This document shows, in pieces, positions 36,869 to 51,701 of a stretch of 64,000 nucleotides of DNA; position 1 is the stretch's first letter; each line of letters opens with the position of its first letter. The DNA comes from Portulaca oleracea. Taxonomy: Eukaryota > Streptophyta > Magnoliopsida > Caryophyllales > Portulacaceae. The position numbers and the translations under genes were made by a program. The stretch lies in NCBI GenBank assembly GCA_029582165.1, contig CM055877.1, positions 42,664,749 through 42,728,748 on the forward strand, in the 5' to 3' direction. Below the pieces are notes generated by a model. That model was not told where the DNA came from. It ran no database searches and worked only from the letters and a program-made list of their open reading frames with translations.

Positions 36869-37853
36869 CTATATATTATAATAGAAATTATTGTGGGTCC
36901 CACGAAATAGAGTCACGGGAGTGATTATAGCGAGACTGGTCAATCACAATGTAGAAAATTATATTTTTTTTCTATTTTTAATTTTTTTATTTTCTATCCG
37001 GATTTTATTTTAAAATTAAAAACCAGATAGTATCACTAATCTTTGACTGCTTTGGACTCTGAATTAAATTATTTTAATACAAATAACAATAATTATTTTG
37101 GTACAAATAACAATAATTTTTTGATATTTCCTATAATCTATATATTGTAATAGAAATCATTGTGAGTCCCACGAAATAGAGTCACGAGAATGATTGTAGG
37201 GGAATTGGTCAAACATAACGTAGAAAATTATTTTTTTTCTATTTTCTATTTTTTATTTTCAATCGAGATTTTATTTAAAAACTAAAAAAACCAGAAAGTA
37301 TCACTAATTCTTCACTGCTTTGGAGTCTAAATAAATTTATTTTGGTGCAAATAACAGTAATTGTTTTAGTGTTGACTATAATAATATTAAAAATAATAAT
37401 AATTAAAAAAAAATAATAATCTATATATTATAATAGAAATTATTGTGGGTCCCACGAAATAGAGCCACGGAAGTGATTATATGGAAACTGGTCAATTACA
37501 ACGTAGAAAATTAAAAAACCAGATAATATCACTAATCCTTGACTGCTTTGGACTCTGAATTAAATTATTTTGGTACAAATAACAATAATTATTTTGGTAT
37601 TGCCTATAATCGATATATTATAATAGATATTATTGTGGGTCCCACGAAATAGAATCACGGAAGTAATTGTAGGAGAATTGGTCAATCATAACGCAGAAAA
37701 TTATTTTTTTTTCTATTTTCTATTTTTTATTTTCAATCGAGATTTTATTTTAAAACAAAAAACCAGAAAGTGTCACTAATTCTTCACTGCTTTAGAATCT
37801 AAATTAAATTATTTTGGCAAAAATAACCGTAATTATTTTAGTGTAAACTAATC

Positions 37854-37899
<46 letters not shown>

Positions 37900-38400
37900 C
37901 TATATATTATAATAGAAATCATTGTGGTTCGCAGGAAATAGAGCCATGGAAGTGATTGTAGATGATTGGGCCAATTACAACGTAGAAAATAATATTTTGT
38001 TTCTATTTTTAATTTTCTTATTTTCTATCCGGATTTTATTTTAAAATTAAAACCAGATAGTATTACTAATCCTTGACTACTTTAGACTAAGAATTAAATT
38101 ATTTTGGTCAAATAATAATAATTATTTTGGTCTTGCATATGATCTATATATTATAATAGAAATGTTTGTGGATCCCACGGAATAGAGCCACGGGAGTGAT
38201 TATAGGAGAATTTGCCAATTACAACGTAGAAAATTATTTTTTTTTCCAAATTTTCTAGTTTTTATTTTCAATCCGGAAAATATTTTAAAATTAATAACCA
38301 GAAAATATCACTAATACATGACTGCTTTGGAGTCTGAATTAAATTATTTTGGTGTAAATAATAGTAATTATTTTAGTGTTGACTATAATAATAATAATAA
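36577..38400 (+). repeat. 10-mer HOR unit 2, shortened (1,824 bp)
   Basis: Order C' D E F G H B''. The H at about 37899 is a chimera: CGCAGG at its 5' end as in H, and TTTGGTCAAATAATAATAAT at its 3' end as in H'. A B'-G'-H' block was therefore lost by recombination between H and H'. Confidence 0.8.
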
Positions 38401-38640
38401 TCTGTATATTATAATAGAAATCATTGTGAGTCACACGAAATAGAGCCATGGGAGAGATTGTAGAGGAATTGGCTAATCATAACTTGAAAAATATTATTTT
38501 TTTCTATTTCTTATTTTTTTATTTTTCATCCGAATTTTATTTGAAAACATAAAACCAGAAAGTATCACTAATACTTGACTGCTTTGGACTCTAAATTAAA
38601 GTATTTTGGTGCAAATAACAGTAATTATTTTAGTGTTGAC

Positions 38641-38709
<69 letters not shown>

Positions 38710-39687
38710 CTATATATTATAATAGAAATTATTGTGGGTCCCACGAAATAGAGTCACGGGAGTGATTATAGCGAGACTGGTCAATCACAATGTAGAAAAT
38801 TATATTTTTTTTCTATTTTTAATTTTTTTATTTTCTATCCGGATTTTATTTTAAAATTAAAAACCAGATAGTATCACTAATCTTTGACTGCTTTGGACTC
38901 TGAATTAAATTATTTTAATACAAATAACAATAATTATTTTGGTACAAATAACAATAATTTTTTGATATTTCCTATAATCTATATATTGTAATAGAAATCA
39001 TTGTGAGTCCCACGAAATAGAGTCACGAGAATGATTGTAGGGGAATTGGTCAAACATAACGTAGAAAATTATTTTTTTTCTATTTTCTATTTTTTATTTT
39101 CAATCGAGATTTTATTTAAAAACTAAAAAAACCAGAAAGTATCACTAATTCTTCACTGCTTTGGAGTCTAAATAAATTTATTTTGGTGCAAATAACAGTA
39201 ATTGTTTTAGTGTTGACTATAATAATATTAAAAATAATAATAATAATAATAAAAATAATAATCTATATATTATAATAGAAATTATTGTGGGTCCCACGAA
39301 ATAGAGCCACGGAAGTGATTATATGGAAACTGGTCAATTACAACGTAGAAAATTAAAAACCGATAGTATCACTAATCCTTGACTGCTTTGGACTCTGAAT
39401 TAAATTATTTTGGTACAAATAACAATAATTATTTTGGTATTGCCTATAATAGATATATTATAATAGATATCATTGTGGGTCCCACGAAATAGAATCACGG
39501 AAATAATTGTAGGAGAATTGGTCAATCATAACGCAGAAAATTATTTTTTCTATTTTCTATTTTTATTTTCAATCGAGATTTTATTTTAAAACAAAACCAG
39601 AAAGTGTCACTAATTCTTCACTGCTTTAGAATCTAAATTAAATTATTTTGGCAAAAATAACCGTAATTATTTTAGTGTAAACTAATC

Positions 39688-39718
<31 letters not shown>

Positions 39719-40477
39719 CTATATATTATAATAGAAATCATTGTGGTTCGCAGGAAATAGAGCCATGGAAGTGATTGTAGATGATTTGGCCAATTACAAC
39801 GTAGAAAATAATATTTTGTTTCTATTTTTAATTTTCTTATTTTCTATCCGGATTTTATTTTAAAATTAAAAACCAGATAGTATTACTAATCCTTGATTAC
39901 TTTGGACTAAGAATTAAATTATTTTGAAACAAATAACAATAATTATTTTGGTCTTGCATATAATCTATATATTATAATAGAAATGTTTGTGGATCCCACG
40001 GAATAGAGCCACGGGAGTGATTAAGGAGAATTTGCCAATTACAACGTAGAAAATTATTTTTTTTTCCAAATTTTCTAGTTTTTATTTTCAATCCGAAAAA
40101 TATTTTAAAATAAAAAACTAGAAAATATCACTAATACTTGACTGCTTAGGAGTCTGAATTAAATTATTTTGATACAAATAACAATAAATATTTTGGTACA
40201 AATAACAATAATTATTTTGGTATTGCCTATAATCTATATATTATAATAGAAATCATTGTGGGTCCCACGAAATAGAATCACGGAAGTGATAGTAGGAGAA
40301 TTTGTCAATCATAACGCAGAAAATTATTTTTTTTCTATTTTCTATTTTTTATTTTCACTCGAGATTTTATTTTAAAACTAAAAAAACCAGAAAGTGTCAC
40401 TAATTATTCATTGCTTTAGAATCTAAATTAAATTATTTTGGCACAAATAACCGTAATTATTTTAGTGTTAACTAATC

Positions 40478-40511
<34 letters not shown>

Positions 40512-41013
40512 CTATATATTATAATAGAAATCATTGTGGTTCGCAGGAAATAGAGCCATGGAAGTGATTGTAGATGATTTGGCCAATTACAACGTAGAAA
40601 ATAATATTTTGTTTCTATTTTTAATTTTCTTATTTTCTATCCGGATTTTATTTTAAAATTAAAAACCAGATAGTATTACTAATCCTTGATTACTTTGGAC
40701 TAAGAATTAAATTATTTTGAAACAAATAACAATAATTATTTTGGTCTTGCATATGATCTATATATTATAATAGAAATGTTTGTGGATCCCACGGAATAGA
40801 GCCACGGGAGTGATTATAGGAGAATTTGCCAATTACAACGTAGAAAATTTTTTTTTTTCCAAATTTTCTAGTTTTTATTTTCAATCCGGAAAATATTTTA
40901 AAATTAATAACCAGAAAATATCACTAATACATGACTGCTTTGGAGTCTGAATTAAATTATTTTGGTGTAAATAATAGTAATTATTTTAGTGTTGACTATA
41001 ATAATAATAATAA
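38401..41013 (+). repeat. 10-mer HOR unit 3 (2,613 bp)
   Basis: Full-length decamer with a 22-repeat TAA tract (38643-38708). The monomer in the H' position (about 40511) is H-type (CGCAGG, GAAACAAATAACAATAAT), which suggests gene conversion. A patch with many short homopolymers lies at about 39350-39600. Confidence 0.85.
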
Positions 41014-41254
41014 TCTGTATATTATAATAGAAATCATTGTGAGTCACACGAAATAGAGCCATGGGAGAGATTGTAGAGGAATTGGCTAATCATAACGCAG
41101 AAAAATATTATTTTTTTCTATTTCTTATTTTTTTATTTTTCATCCGAATTTTATTTGAAAACATAAAACCAGAAAGTATCACTAATACTTGACTGCTTTG
41201 GACTCTAAATTAAAGTATTTTTGTGCAAATAACAGTAATTATTTTAGTGTTGAC

Positions 41255-41320
<66 letters not shown>

Positions 41321-42307
41321 CTATATATTATAATAGAAATTATTGTGGGTACCACGAAATAGAGTCATGGGAGTGATTATAGCGAGACTGGTCAATCACA
41401 ATGTAGAAAATTATATTTTTTTTCTATTTTTAATTTTTTTATTTTCTATCCGGATTTTATTTTAAAATTAAAAACCAGATAGTATCACTAATCTTTGACT
41501 GCTTTGGACTCTGAATTAAATTATTTTAATACAAATAACAATAATTATTTTGGTACAAATAACAATAATTTTTTGATATTTCCTATAATCTATATATTGT
41601 AATAGAAATCATTGTGAGTCCCACGAAATAGAGTCACGAGAATGATTGTAGGGGAATTGGTCAAACATAACGTAGAAAATTATTTTTTTTCTATTTTCTA
41701 TTTTTTATTTTCAATCGAGATTTTATTTAAAAACTAAAAAAACCAGAAAGTATCACTAATTCTTCACTGCTTTGGAGTCTAAATAAATTTATTTTGGTGC
41801 AAATAACAGTAATTGTTTTAGTGTTGACTATAATAATATTAAAAATAATAATAATAATAATAAAAATAATAATCTATATATTATAATAGAAATTATTGTG
41901 GGTCCCACGAAATAGAGCCACGGAAGTGATTATATGGAAATTGGTCAATTACAACGTAGAAAATTAAAAAACCAGATAGTATCACTAATCCTTGACTGCT
42001 TTGGACTCTGAATTAAATTATTTTGGTACAAATAACAATAATTATTTTGGTATTGCCTATAATAGATATATTATAATAGATATCATTGTGGGTCCCACGA
42101 AATAGAATCACGGAAGTAATTGTAGGAGAATTGGTCAATCATAACGCAGAAAATTATTTTTTTTTTCTATTTTCTATTTTTTATTTTCAATCGAGATTTT
42201 ATTTTAAAACAAAAAACCAGAAAGTGTCACTAATTCTTCACTGCTTTAGAATCTAAATTAAATTATTTTGGCAAAAATAACCGTAATTATTTTAGTGTAA
42301 ACTAATC

Positions 42308-42350
<43 letters not shown>

Positions 42351-43096
42351 CTATATATTATAATAGAAATCATTGTTGTTCGCAGGAAATAGAGCCATGG
42401 AAGTGATTGTAGATGATTTGGCCAATTACAACGTAGAAAATAATATTTTGTTTCTATTTTTAATTTTCTTATTTTCTATCCGGATTTTATTTTAAAATTA
42501 AAAACCAGATAGTATTACTAATCCTTGACTACTTTGGACTAAGAATTAAATTATTTTGAAACAAATAACAATAATTATTTTGGTCTTGCATATGATCTAT
42601 ATATTTGTGGATCCCACGGAATAGAGCCACGGGAGTGATTAAGGAGAATTTGCCAATTACAACGTAGAAAATTATTTTTTTTTCCAAATTTTCTAGTTTT
42701 TATTTTCAATCCGGAAAATATTTTAAAATTAAAAACCAGAAAATATCACTAATACTTGACTGCTTAGGAGTCTGAATTAAATTATTTTGATACAAATAAC
42801 AATAAATATTTTGGTACAAATAACAATAATTATTTTGGTATTGCCTATAATCTATATATTATAATAGAAATCATTGTGGGTCCCACGAAATAGAATCACG
42901 GAAGTGATAGTAGGAGAATTGGTCAATCATAACGCAGAAAATTATTTTTTTTTCTATTTTCTATTTTTTATTTTCACTCGAGATTTTATTTTAAAACTAA
43001 AAAAACCAGAAAGTGTCACTAATTATTCATTGCTTTAGAATCTAAATTAAATTATTTTGGCACAAATAACCGTAATTATTTTAGTGTTAACTAATC

Positions 43097-43127
<31 letters not shown>

Positions 43128-43623
43128 CTATATATTATAATAGAAATCATTGTGGTTCGCACGAAATAGAGCCATGGAAGTGATTGTAAATGATTTGGCC
43201 AATTACAACGTAGAAAATAATATTTTGTTTCTATTTTTAATTTTCTTATTTTCTATCCGGATTTTATTTTAAAATTAAAACCAGATAGTATTGCTAATCC
43301 TTGACTACTTTGGACTAAGAATTAAATTATTTTGGTCAAATAATAATAATTATTTTGGTCTTGCATATGATCTATATATTATAATAGAAATGTTTGTGGA
43401 TCCCACGGAATAGAGCCACGGGAGTGATTATAGGAGAATTTGCCAATTACAACGTAGAAAAATTTTATTTAAATTTTCTAGTTTTTATTTTCAATCCGGA
43501 AAATATTTTAAAATTAATAACCAGAAAATATCACTAATACATGACTGCTTTGGAGTCTGAATTAAATTATTTTGGTGTAAATAATAGTAATTATTTTAGT
43601 GTTGACTATAATAATAATAATAA
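41014..43623 (+). repeat. 10-mer HOR unit 4 (2,610 bp)
   Basis: Full decamer. B' at about 42595 lacks 14 bases after its start box (CTATATATT|TGTGGATCCC). B'' at about 43465 has an unusual ATTTTATTTAAATTTTC in place of the T-run plus CCAAATTTTC. Confidence 0.85.
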
Positions 43624-44879
43624 TCTGTATATTATAATAGAAATCATTGTGAGTCACACGAAATAGAGCCATGGGAGAGATTGTAGAGGAATTGGCTAAT
43701 CATAACGCAGAAAAATATTATTTTTTTCTATTTCTTATTTTTTTATTTTTCATCCGAATTTTATTTGAAAACATAAAACCAGAAAGTATCACTAATACTT
43801 GACTGCTTTGGACTCTAAATTAAAGTATTTTGGTGCAAATAACAGTAATTATTTTAGTGTTGACTATAATAATAATAATAATAATAATAATAATCTATAT
43901 ATTATAATAGAAATTATTGTGGGTCCCACGAAATAGAGTCACGGGAGTGATTATAGCGAGACTGGTCAATCACAATGTAGAAAATTATATTTTTTTCTAT
44001 TTTTAATTTTTTTATTTTCTATCCGGATTTTATTTTAAAATTAAAAACCAGATAGTATCACTAATCTTTGACTGCTTTGGACTCTGAATTAAATTATTTT
44101 AATACAAATAACAATAATTATTTTGGTACAAATAACAATAATTTTTTGATATTTCCTATAATCTATATATTGTAATAGAAATCATTGTGAGTCCCACGAA
44201 ATAGAGTCACGAGAATGATTGTAGGGGATTTGGTCAAACATAACGTAGAAAATTATTTTTTTTCTATTTTCTATTTTTTATTTTCAATCGAGATTTTATT
44301 TAAAAACTAAAAAAACCAGAAAGTATCACTAATTCTTCACTGCTTTGGAGTCTAAATAAATTTATTTTGGTGCAAATAACAGTAATTGTTTTAGTGTTGA
44401 CTATAATAATATTAAAAATAATAATAATTAAAAAAAAATAATAATCTATATATTATAATAGAAATTATTGTGGGTCCCACGAAATAGAGCCACGGAAGTG
44501 ATTATATGGAAACTGGTCAATTACAACGTAGAAAATTAAAAAACCAGATAATATCACTAATCCTTGACTGCTTTGGACTCTGAATTAAATTATTTTGGTA
44601 CAAATAACAATAATTATTTTGGTATTGCCTATAATCGATATATTATAATAGATATCATTGTGGGTCCCACGAAATAGAATCACGGAAGTAATTGTAGGAG
44701 AATTGGTCAATCATAACGCAGAAAATTATTTTTTTTTTCTATTTTCTATTTTTTATTTTCAATCGAGATTTTATTTTAAAACAAAAAACCAGAAAGTGTC
44801 ACTAATTCTTATCTGCTTTAGAATCTAAATTAAATTATTTTGGCAAAAATAACCGTAATTATTTTAGTGTAAACTAATC

Positions 44880-44919
<40 letters not shown>

Positions 44920-45679
44920 CTATATATTATAATAGAAATCATTGTGGTTCGCAGGAAATAGAGCCATGGAAGTGATTGTAGATGATTTGGCCAATTACAA
45001 CGTAGAAAATAATATTTTGTTTCTATTTTTAATTTTCTTATTTTCTATCCGGATTTTATTTTAAAATTAAAACCAGATAGTATTACTAATCCTTGACTAC
45101 TTTGGACTAAGAATTAAATTATTTTGAAACAAATAACAATAATTATTTTGGTCTTGCATATGATCTATATATTATAATAGAAATGTTTGTGGATCCCACG
45201 GAATAGAGCCACGGGAGTGATTAAGGAGTATTTGCCAATTACAACGTAGAAAATTATTTTTTTTTCCAAATTTTCTAGTTTTTATTTTCAATCCGGAAAA
45301 TATTTTAAAATTAAAAACCAGAAAATATCACTAATACTTGACTGCTTAGGAGTCTGAATTAAATTATTTTGATACAAATAACAATAAATATTTTGGTACA
45401 AATAACAATAATTATTTTGGTATTGCCTATAATCTATATATTATAATAGAAATCATTGTGGGTCCCATTTAAATAGAATCACGGAAGTGATAGTAGGAGA
45501 ATTGGTCAATCATAACGCAGAAAATTATTTTTTTTTCTATTTTCTATTTTTTATTTTCACTCGAGATTTTATTTTAAAACTAAAAAAACCAGAAAGTGTC
45601 ACTAATTATTCATTGCTTTAGAATCTAAATTAAATTATTTTGGCACAAATAACCGTAATTATTTTAGTGTTAACTAATC

Positions 45680-45713
<34 letters not shown>

Positions 45714-46214
45714 CTATATATTATAATAGAAATCATTGTGGTTCGCATTTAAATAGAGCCATGGAAGTGATTGTAAATGATTTGGCCAATTACAACGTAG
45801 AAAATAATATTTTGTTTCTATTTTTAATTTTCTTATTTTCTATCCGGATTTTATTTTAAAATTAAAACCAGATAGTATTGCTAATCCTTGACTACTTTGG
45901 ACTAAGAATTAAATTATTTTGGTCAAATAATAATAATTATTTTGGTCTTGCATATGATCTATATATTATAATAGAAATGTTTGTGGATCCCACGGAATAG
46001 AGCCACGGGAGTGATTATAGGAGAATTTGCCAATTACAACGTAGAAAATTTTTTTTTTTCCAAATTTTCTAGTTTATATTTTCAATCCGGAAAATATTTT
46101 AAAATTAATAACCAGAAAATATCACTAATACATGACTGCTTTGGAGTCTGAATTAAATTATTTTGGTGTAAATAATAGTAATTATTTTAGTGTTGACTAT
46201 AATAATAATAATAA
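43624..46214 (+). repeat. 10-mer HOR unit 5 (2,591 bp)
   Basis: Full decamer. The E-monomer tract reads AATAATTAAAAAAAAATAAT (about 44421), shared with unit 2 (about 37396) at a distance of about 7.02 kb. Two monomers show CATTTAAATAG where CACGAAATAG is expected (about 45467 and 45747). Confidence 0.85.
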
Positions 46215-46455
46215 TCTGTATATTATAATAGAAATCATTGTGAGTCACACGAAATAGAGCTATGGGAGAGATTGTAGAGGAATTGGCTAATCATAACGCA
46301 GAAAAATATTATTTTTTTCTATTTCTTATTTTTTTATTTTTCATCCGAATTTTATTTGAAAACATAAAACTAGAAAGTATCACTAATACTTGACTGCTTT
46401 GGACTCTAAATTAAAGTATTTTGGTGCAAATAACAGTAATTATTTTAGTGTTGAC

Positions 46456-46512
<57 letters not shown>

Positions 46513-47490
46513 CTATATATTATAATAGAAATTATTGTGGGTCCCACGAAATAGAGTCACGGGAGTGATTATAGCGAGACTGGTCAATCACAATGTAGAA
46601 AATTATATTTTTTCTATTTTTAATTTTTTATTTTCTATCCGGATTTTATTTTAAAATTAAAACCAGATAGTATCACTAATCTTGATTGCTTTGGACTCGA
46701 ATTAAATTATTTTAATACAAATAACAATAATTATTTTGGTACAAATAACAATAATTTTTTGATATTTCCTATAATCTATATATTGTAATAGAAATCATTG
46801 TGAGTCCCACGAAATAGAGTCACGAATGATTGTAGGGAATTGGTCAAACATAACGTAGAAAATTATTTTTTTTCTATTTTCTATTTTTTATTTTCAATCG
46901 AGATTTTATTTAAAAACTAAAAAAACCAGAAAGTATCACTAATTCTTCACTGCTTTGGAGTCTAAATAAATTTATTTTGGTGCAAATAACAGTAATTGTT
47001 TTAGTGTTGACTATAATAATATTAAAAATAATAATAATAATAATAAAAATAATAATCTATATATTATAATAGAAATTATTGTGGGTCCCACGAAATAGAG
47101 CCACGGAAGTGATTATATGGAAACTGGTCAATTACAACGTAGAAAATTAAAAAACCAGATAGTATCACTAATCCTTGACTGCTTTGGACTCTGAATTAAA
47201 TTATTTTGGTACAAATAACAATAATTATTTTGGTATTGCCTATAATAGATATATTATAATAGATATCATTGTGGGTCCCACGAAATAGAATCACGGAAGT
47301 AATTGTAGGAGAATTGGTCAATCATAACGCAGAAAATTATTTTTTTTTTCTATTTTCTATTTTTTATTTTCAATCGAGATTTTATTTTAAAACAAAAAAC
47401 CAGAAAGTGTCACTAATTCTTCACTGCTTTAGAATCTAAATTAAATTATTTTGGCAAAAATAACCGTAATTATTTTAGTGTAAACTAATC

Positions 47491-47530
<40 letters not shown>

Positions 47531-48817
47531 CTATATATTATAATAGAAATCATTGTGGTTCGCAGGAAATAGAGCCATGGAAGTGATTGTATATGATTTG
47601 GCCAATTACAACGTAGAAAATAATATTTTGTTTCTATTTTTAATTTTCTTATTTTCTATCCGGATTTTATTTTAAAATTAAAAACCAGATAGTATTACTA
47701 ATCCTTGATTACTTTGGACTAAGAATTAAATTATTTTGAAACAAATAACAATAATTATTTTGGTCTTGCATATGATCTATATATTATAATAGAAATGTTT
47801 GTGGATCCCACGGAATAGAGCCACGGGAGTGATTAAGGAGTATTTGCCAATTACAACGTAGAAATTATTTTTTTTTCCAAATTTTCTAGTTTTTATTTTC
47901 AATCCGGAAAATATTTTAAAATTAAAAACCAGAAAATATCACTAATACTTGACTGCTTAGGAGTCTGAATTAAATTATTTTGATACAAATAACAATAAAT
48001 ATTTTGGTACAAATAACAATAATTATTTTGGTATTGCCTATAATCTATATATTATAATAGAAATCATTGTGGGTCCCACGAAATAGAATCACGGAAGTGA
48101 TAGTAGGAGAATTGGTCAATCATAACGCAGAAAATTTTTTTTTTTTCTATTTTCTATTTTTTATTTTCACTCGAGATTTTATTTTAAAACTAAAAAAACC
48201 AGAAAGTGTCACTAATTATTCATTGCTTTAGAATCTAAATTAAATTATTTTGGCACAAATAACCGTAATTATTTTAGTGTTAACTAATCTAATAATAATA
48301 ATAATAATAATAATAATCTATATATTATAATAGAAATCATTGTGGTTCGCACGAAATAGAGCCATGGAAGTGATTGTAGATGATTGGGCCAATTACAACG
48401 TAGAAAATAATATTTTGTTTCTATTTTTAATTTTCTTATTTTCTATCCGGATTTTATTTTAAAATTAAAACCAGATAGTATTGCTAATCCTTGACTACTT
48501 TAGACTAAGAATTAAATTATTTTGGTCAAATAATAATAATTATTTTGGTCTTGCATATGATCTATATATTATAATAGAAATGTTTGTGGATCCCACGGAA
48601 TAGAGCCACGGAAGTGATTATAGGAGAATTTGCCAATTACAACGTAGAAAATTTTTTTTTTTCCAAATTTTCTAGTTTTTATTTTCAATCCGGAAAATAT
48701 TTTAAAATTAATAACCAGAAAATATCACTAATACATGACTGCTTTGGAGTCTGAATTAAATTATTTTGGTGTAAATAATAGTAATTATTTTAGTGTTGAC
48801 TATAATAATAATAATAA
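46215..48817 (+). repeat. 10-mer HOR unit 6 (2,603 bp)
   Basis: Full decamer. A patch at about 46595-46860 has many one- or two-base deletions compared with sister copies. H' carries GATGATTGGGCC and B'' carries CACGGAAGTG, both private variants. Confidence 0.85.
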
Positions 48818-49058
48818 TCTGTATATTATAATAGAAATCATTGTGAGTCACACGAAATAGAGCTATGGGAGAGATTGTAGAGGAATTGGCTAATCATAAC
48901 GCAGAAAAATATTATTTTTTTCTATTTCTTATTTTTTTATTTTTCATCCGAATTTTATTTGAAAACATAAAACCAGAAAGTATCACTAATACTTGACTGC
49001 TTTGGACTCTAAATTAAAGTATTTTGGTGCAAATAACAGTAATTATTTTAGTGTTGAC

Positions 49059-49103
<45 letters not shown>

Positions 49104-50090
49104 CTATATATTATAATAGAAATTATTGTGGGTCCCACGAAATAGAGTCACGGGAGTGATTATAGCGAGACTGGTCAATCACAATGTAGAAAATTATATT
49201 TTTTTTCTATTTTTAATTTTTTTATTTTCTATCCGGATTTTATTTTAAAATTAAAAACCAGATAGTATCACTAATCTTTGACTGCTTTGGACTCTGAATT
49301 AAATTATTTTAATACAAATAACAATAATTATTTTGGTACAAATAACAATAATTATTTGATATTTCCTATAATCTATATATTATAATAGAAATCATTGTGA
49401 GTCCCACGAAATAGAGTCACGAGAATGATTGTAGGGGAATTGGTCAAACATAACGTAGAAAATTATTTTTTTTCTATTTTCTATTTTTTATTTTCAATCG
49501 AGATTTTATTTAAAAACTAAAAAAACCAGAAAGTATCACTAATTCTTCACTGCTTTGGAGTCTAAATAAATTTATTTTGGTGCAAATAACAGTAATTGTT
49601 TTAGTGTTGACTATAATAATATTAAAAATAATAATAATAATAAAAAAAATAATAATCTATATATTATAATAGAAATTATTGTGGGTCCCACGAAATAGAG
49701 CCACGGAAGTGATTATATGGAAACTGGTCAATTACAACGTAGAAAATTAAAAAACCAGATAGTATCACTAATCCTTGACTGCTTTGGACTCTGAATTAAA
49801 TTATTTTGGTACAAATAACAATAATTATTTTGGTATTGCCTATAATCGATATATTATAATAGATATCATTGTGGGTCCCACGAAATAGAATCACGGAAGT
49901 AATTGTAGGAGAATTGGTCAATCATAACGCAGAAAATTATTTTTTTTTTCTATTTTCTATTTTTTATTTTCAATCGAGATTTTATTTTAAAACAAAAAAC
50001 CAGAAAGTGTCACTAATTCTTCACTGCTTTAGAATCTAAATTAAATTATTTTGGCAAAAATAACCGTAATTATTTTAGTGTAAACTAATC

Positions 50091-50133
<43 letters not shown>

Positions 50134-51417
50134 CTATATATTATAATAGAAATCATTGTGGTTCGCAGGAAATAGAGCCATGGAAGTGATTGTAGATGAT
50201 TTGGCCAATTACAACGTAGAAAATAATATTTTGTTTCTATTTTTATTTTTCTTATTTTCTATCCGGATTTTATTTTAAAATTAAAAACCAGATAGTATTA
50301 CTAATCCTTGACTACTTTGGACTAAGAATTAAATTATTTTGAAACAAATAACAATAATTATTTTGGTCTTGCATATGATCTATATATTATAATAGAAATG
50401 TTTGTGGATCCCACGGAATAGAGCCACGGGAGTGATTAAGGAGAATTTGCCAATTACAACGTAGAAAATTATTTTTTTTTCCAAATTTTCTAGTTTTTAT
50501 TTTCAATCCGGAAAATATTTTAAAATTAAAAACCAGAAAATATCACTAATACTTGACTGCTTAGGAGTCTGAATTAAATTATTTTGATACAAATAACAAT
50601 AAATATTTTGGTACAAATAACAATAATTATTTTGGTATTGCCTATAATCTATATATTATAATAGAAATCATTGTGGGTCCCACGAAATAGAATCACGGAA
50701 GTGATAGTAGGAGAATTGGTCAATCATAACGCAGAAAATTTTTTTTTTTTCTATTTTCTATTTTTTATTTTCACTCGAGATTTTATTTTAAAACTAAAAA
50801 AACTGAAAGTGTCACTAATTATTCATTGCTTTAGAATCTAAATTAAATTATTTTGGCACAAATAACCGTAATTATTTTAGTGTTAACTAATCTAATAATA
50901 ATAATAATAATAATAATCTATATATTATAATAGAAATCATTGTGGTTCGCACGAAATAGAGCCATGGAAGTGATTGTAAATGATTTGGCCAATTACAACG
51001 TAGAAAATAATATTTTGTTTCTATTTTTAATTTTCTTATTTTCTATCCGGATTTTATTTTAAAATTAAAACCTGATAGTATTGCTAATCCTTGACTACTT
51101 TGGACTAAGAATTAAATTATTTTGGTCAAATAATAATAATTATTTTGGTCTTGCATATGATCTATATATTATAATAGAAATGTTTGTGGATCCCACGGAA
51201 TAGAGCCACGGGAGTGATTATAGGAGAATTTGCCAATTACAACGTAGAAAATTTTTTTTTTTCCAAATTTTCTAGTTTTTATTTTCAATCCGGAAAATAT
51301 TTTAAAATTAATAACCAGAAAATATCACTAATACATGACTGCTTTGGAGTCTGAATTAAATTATTTTGGTGTAAATAATAGTAATTATTTTAGTGTTGAC
51401 TATAATAATAATAATAA
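48818..51417 (+). repeat. 10-mer HOR unit 7 (2,600 bp)
   Basis: Full decamer in the standard order. It is close to the modal length and useful as a consensus reference. Confidence 0.85.
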
Positions 51418-51659
51418 TCTGTATATTATAATAGAAATCATTGTGAGTCACACGAAATAGAACCATGGGAGAGAAATGTAGAGGAATTGGCTAATCATAA
51501 CGCAGAAAAATATTATTTTTTTCTATTTCTTATTTTTTTATTTTTCATCCGAATTTTATTTGAAAACATAATACCAGAAAGTATCACTAATACTTGACTG
51601 CTTTGGACTCTAAATTAAAGTATTTTGGTGCAAAGAACAGTAATTATTTTAGTGTTGAC

Positions 51660-51701
<42 letters not shown>

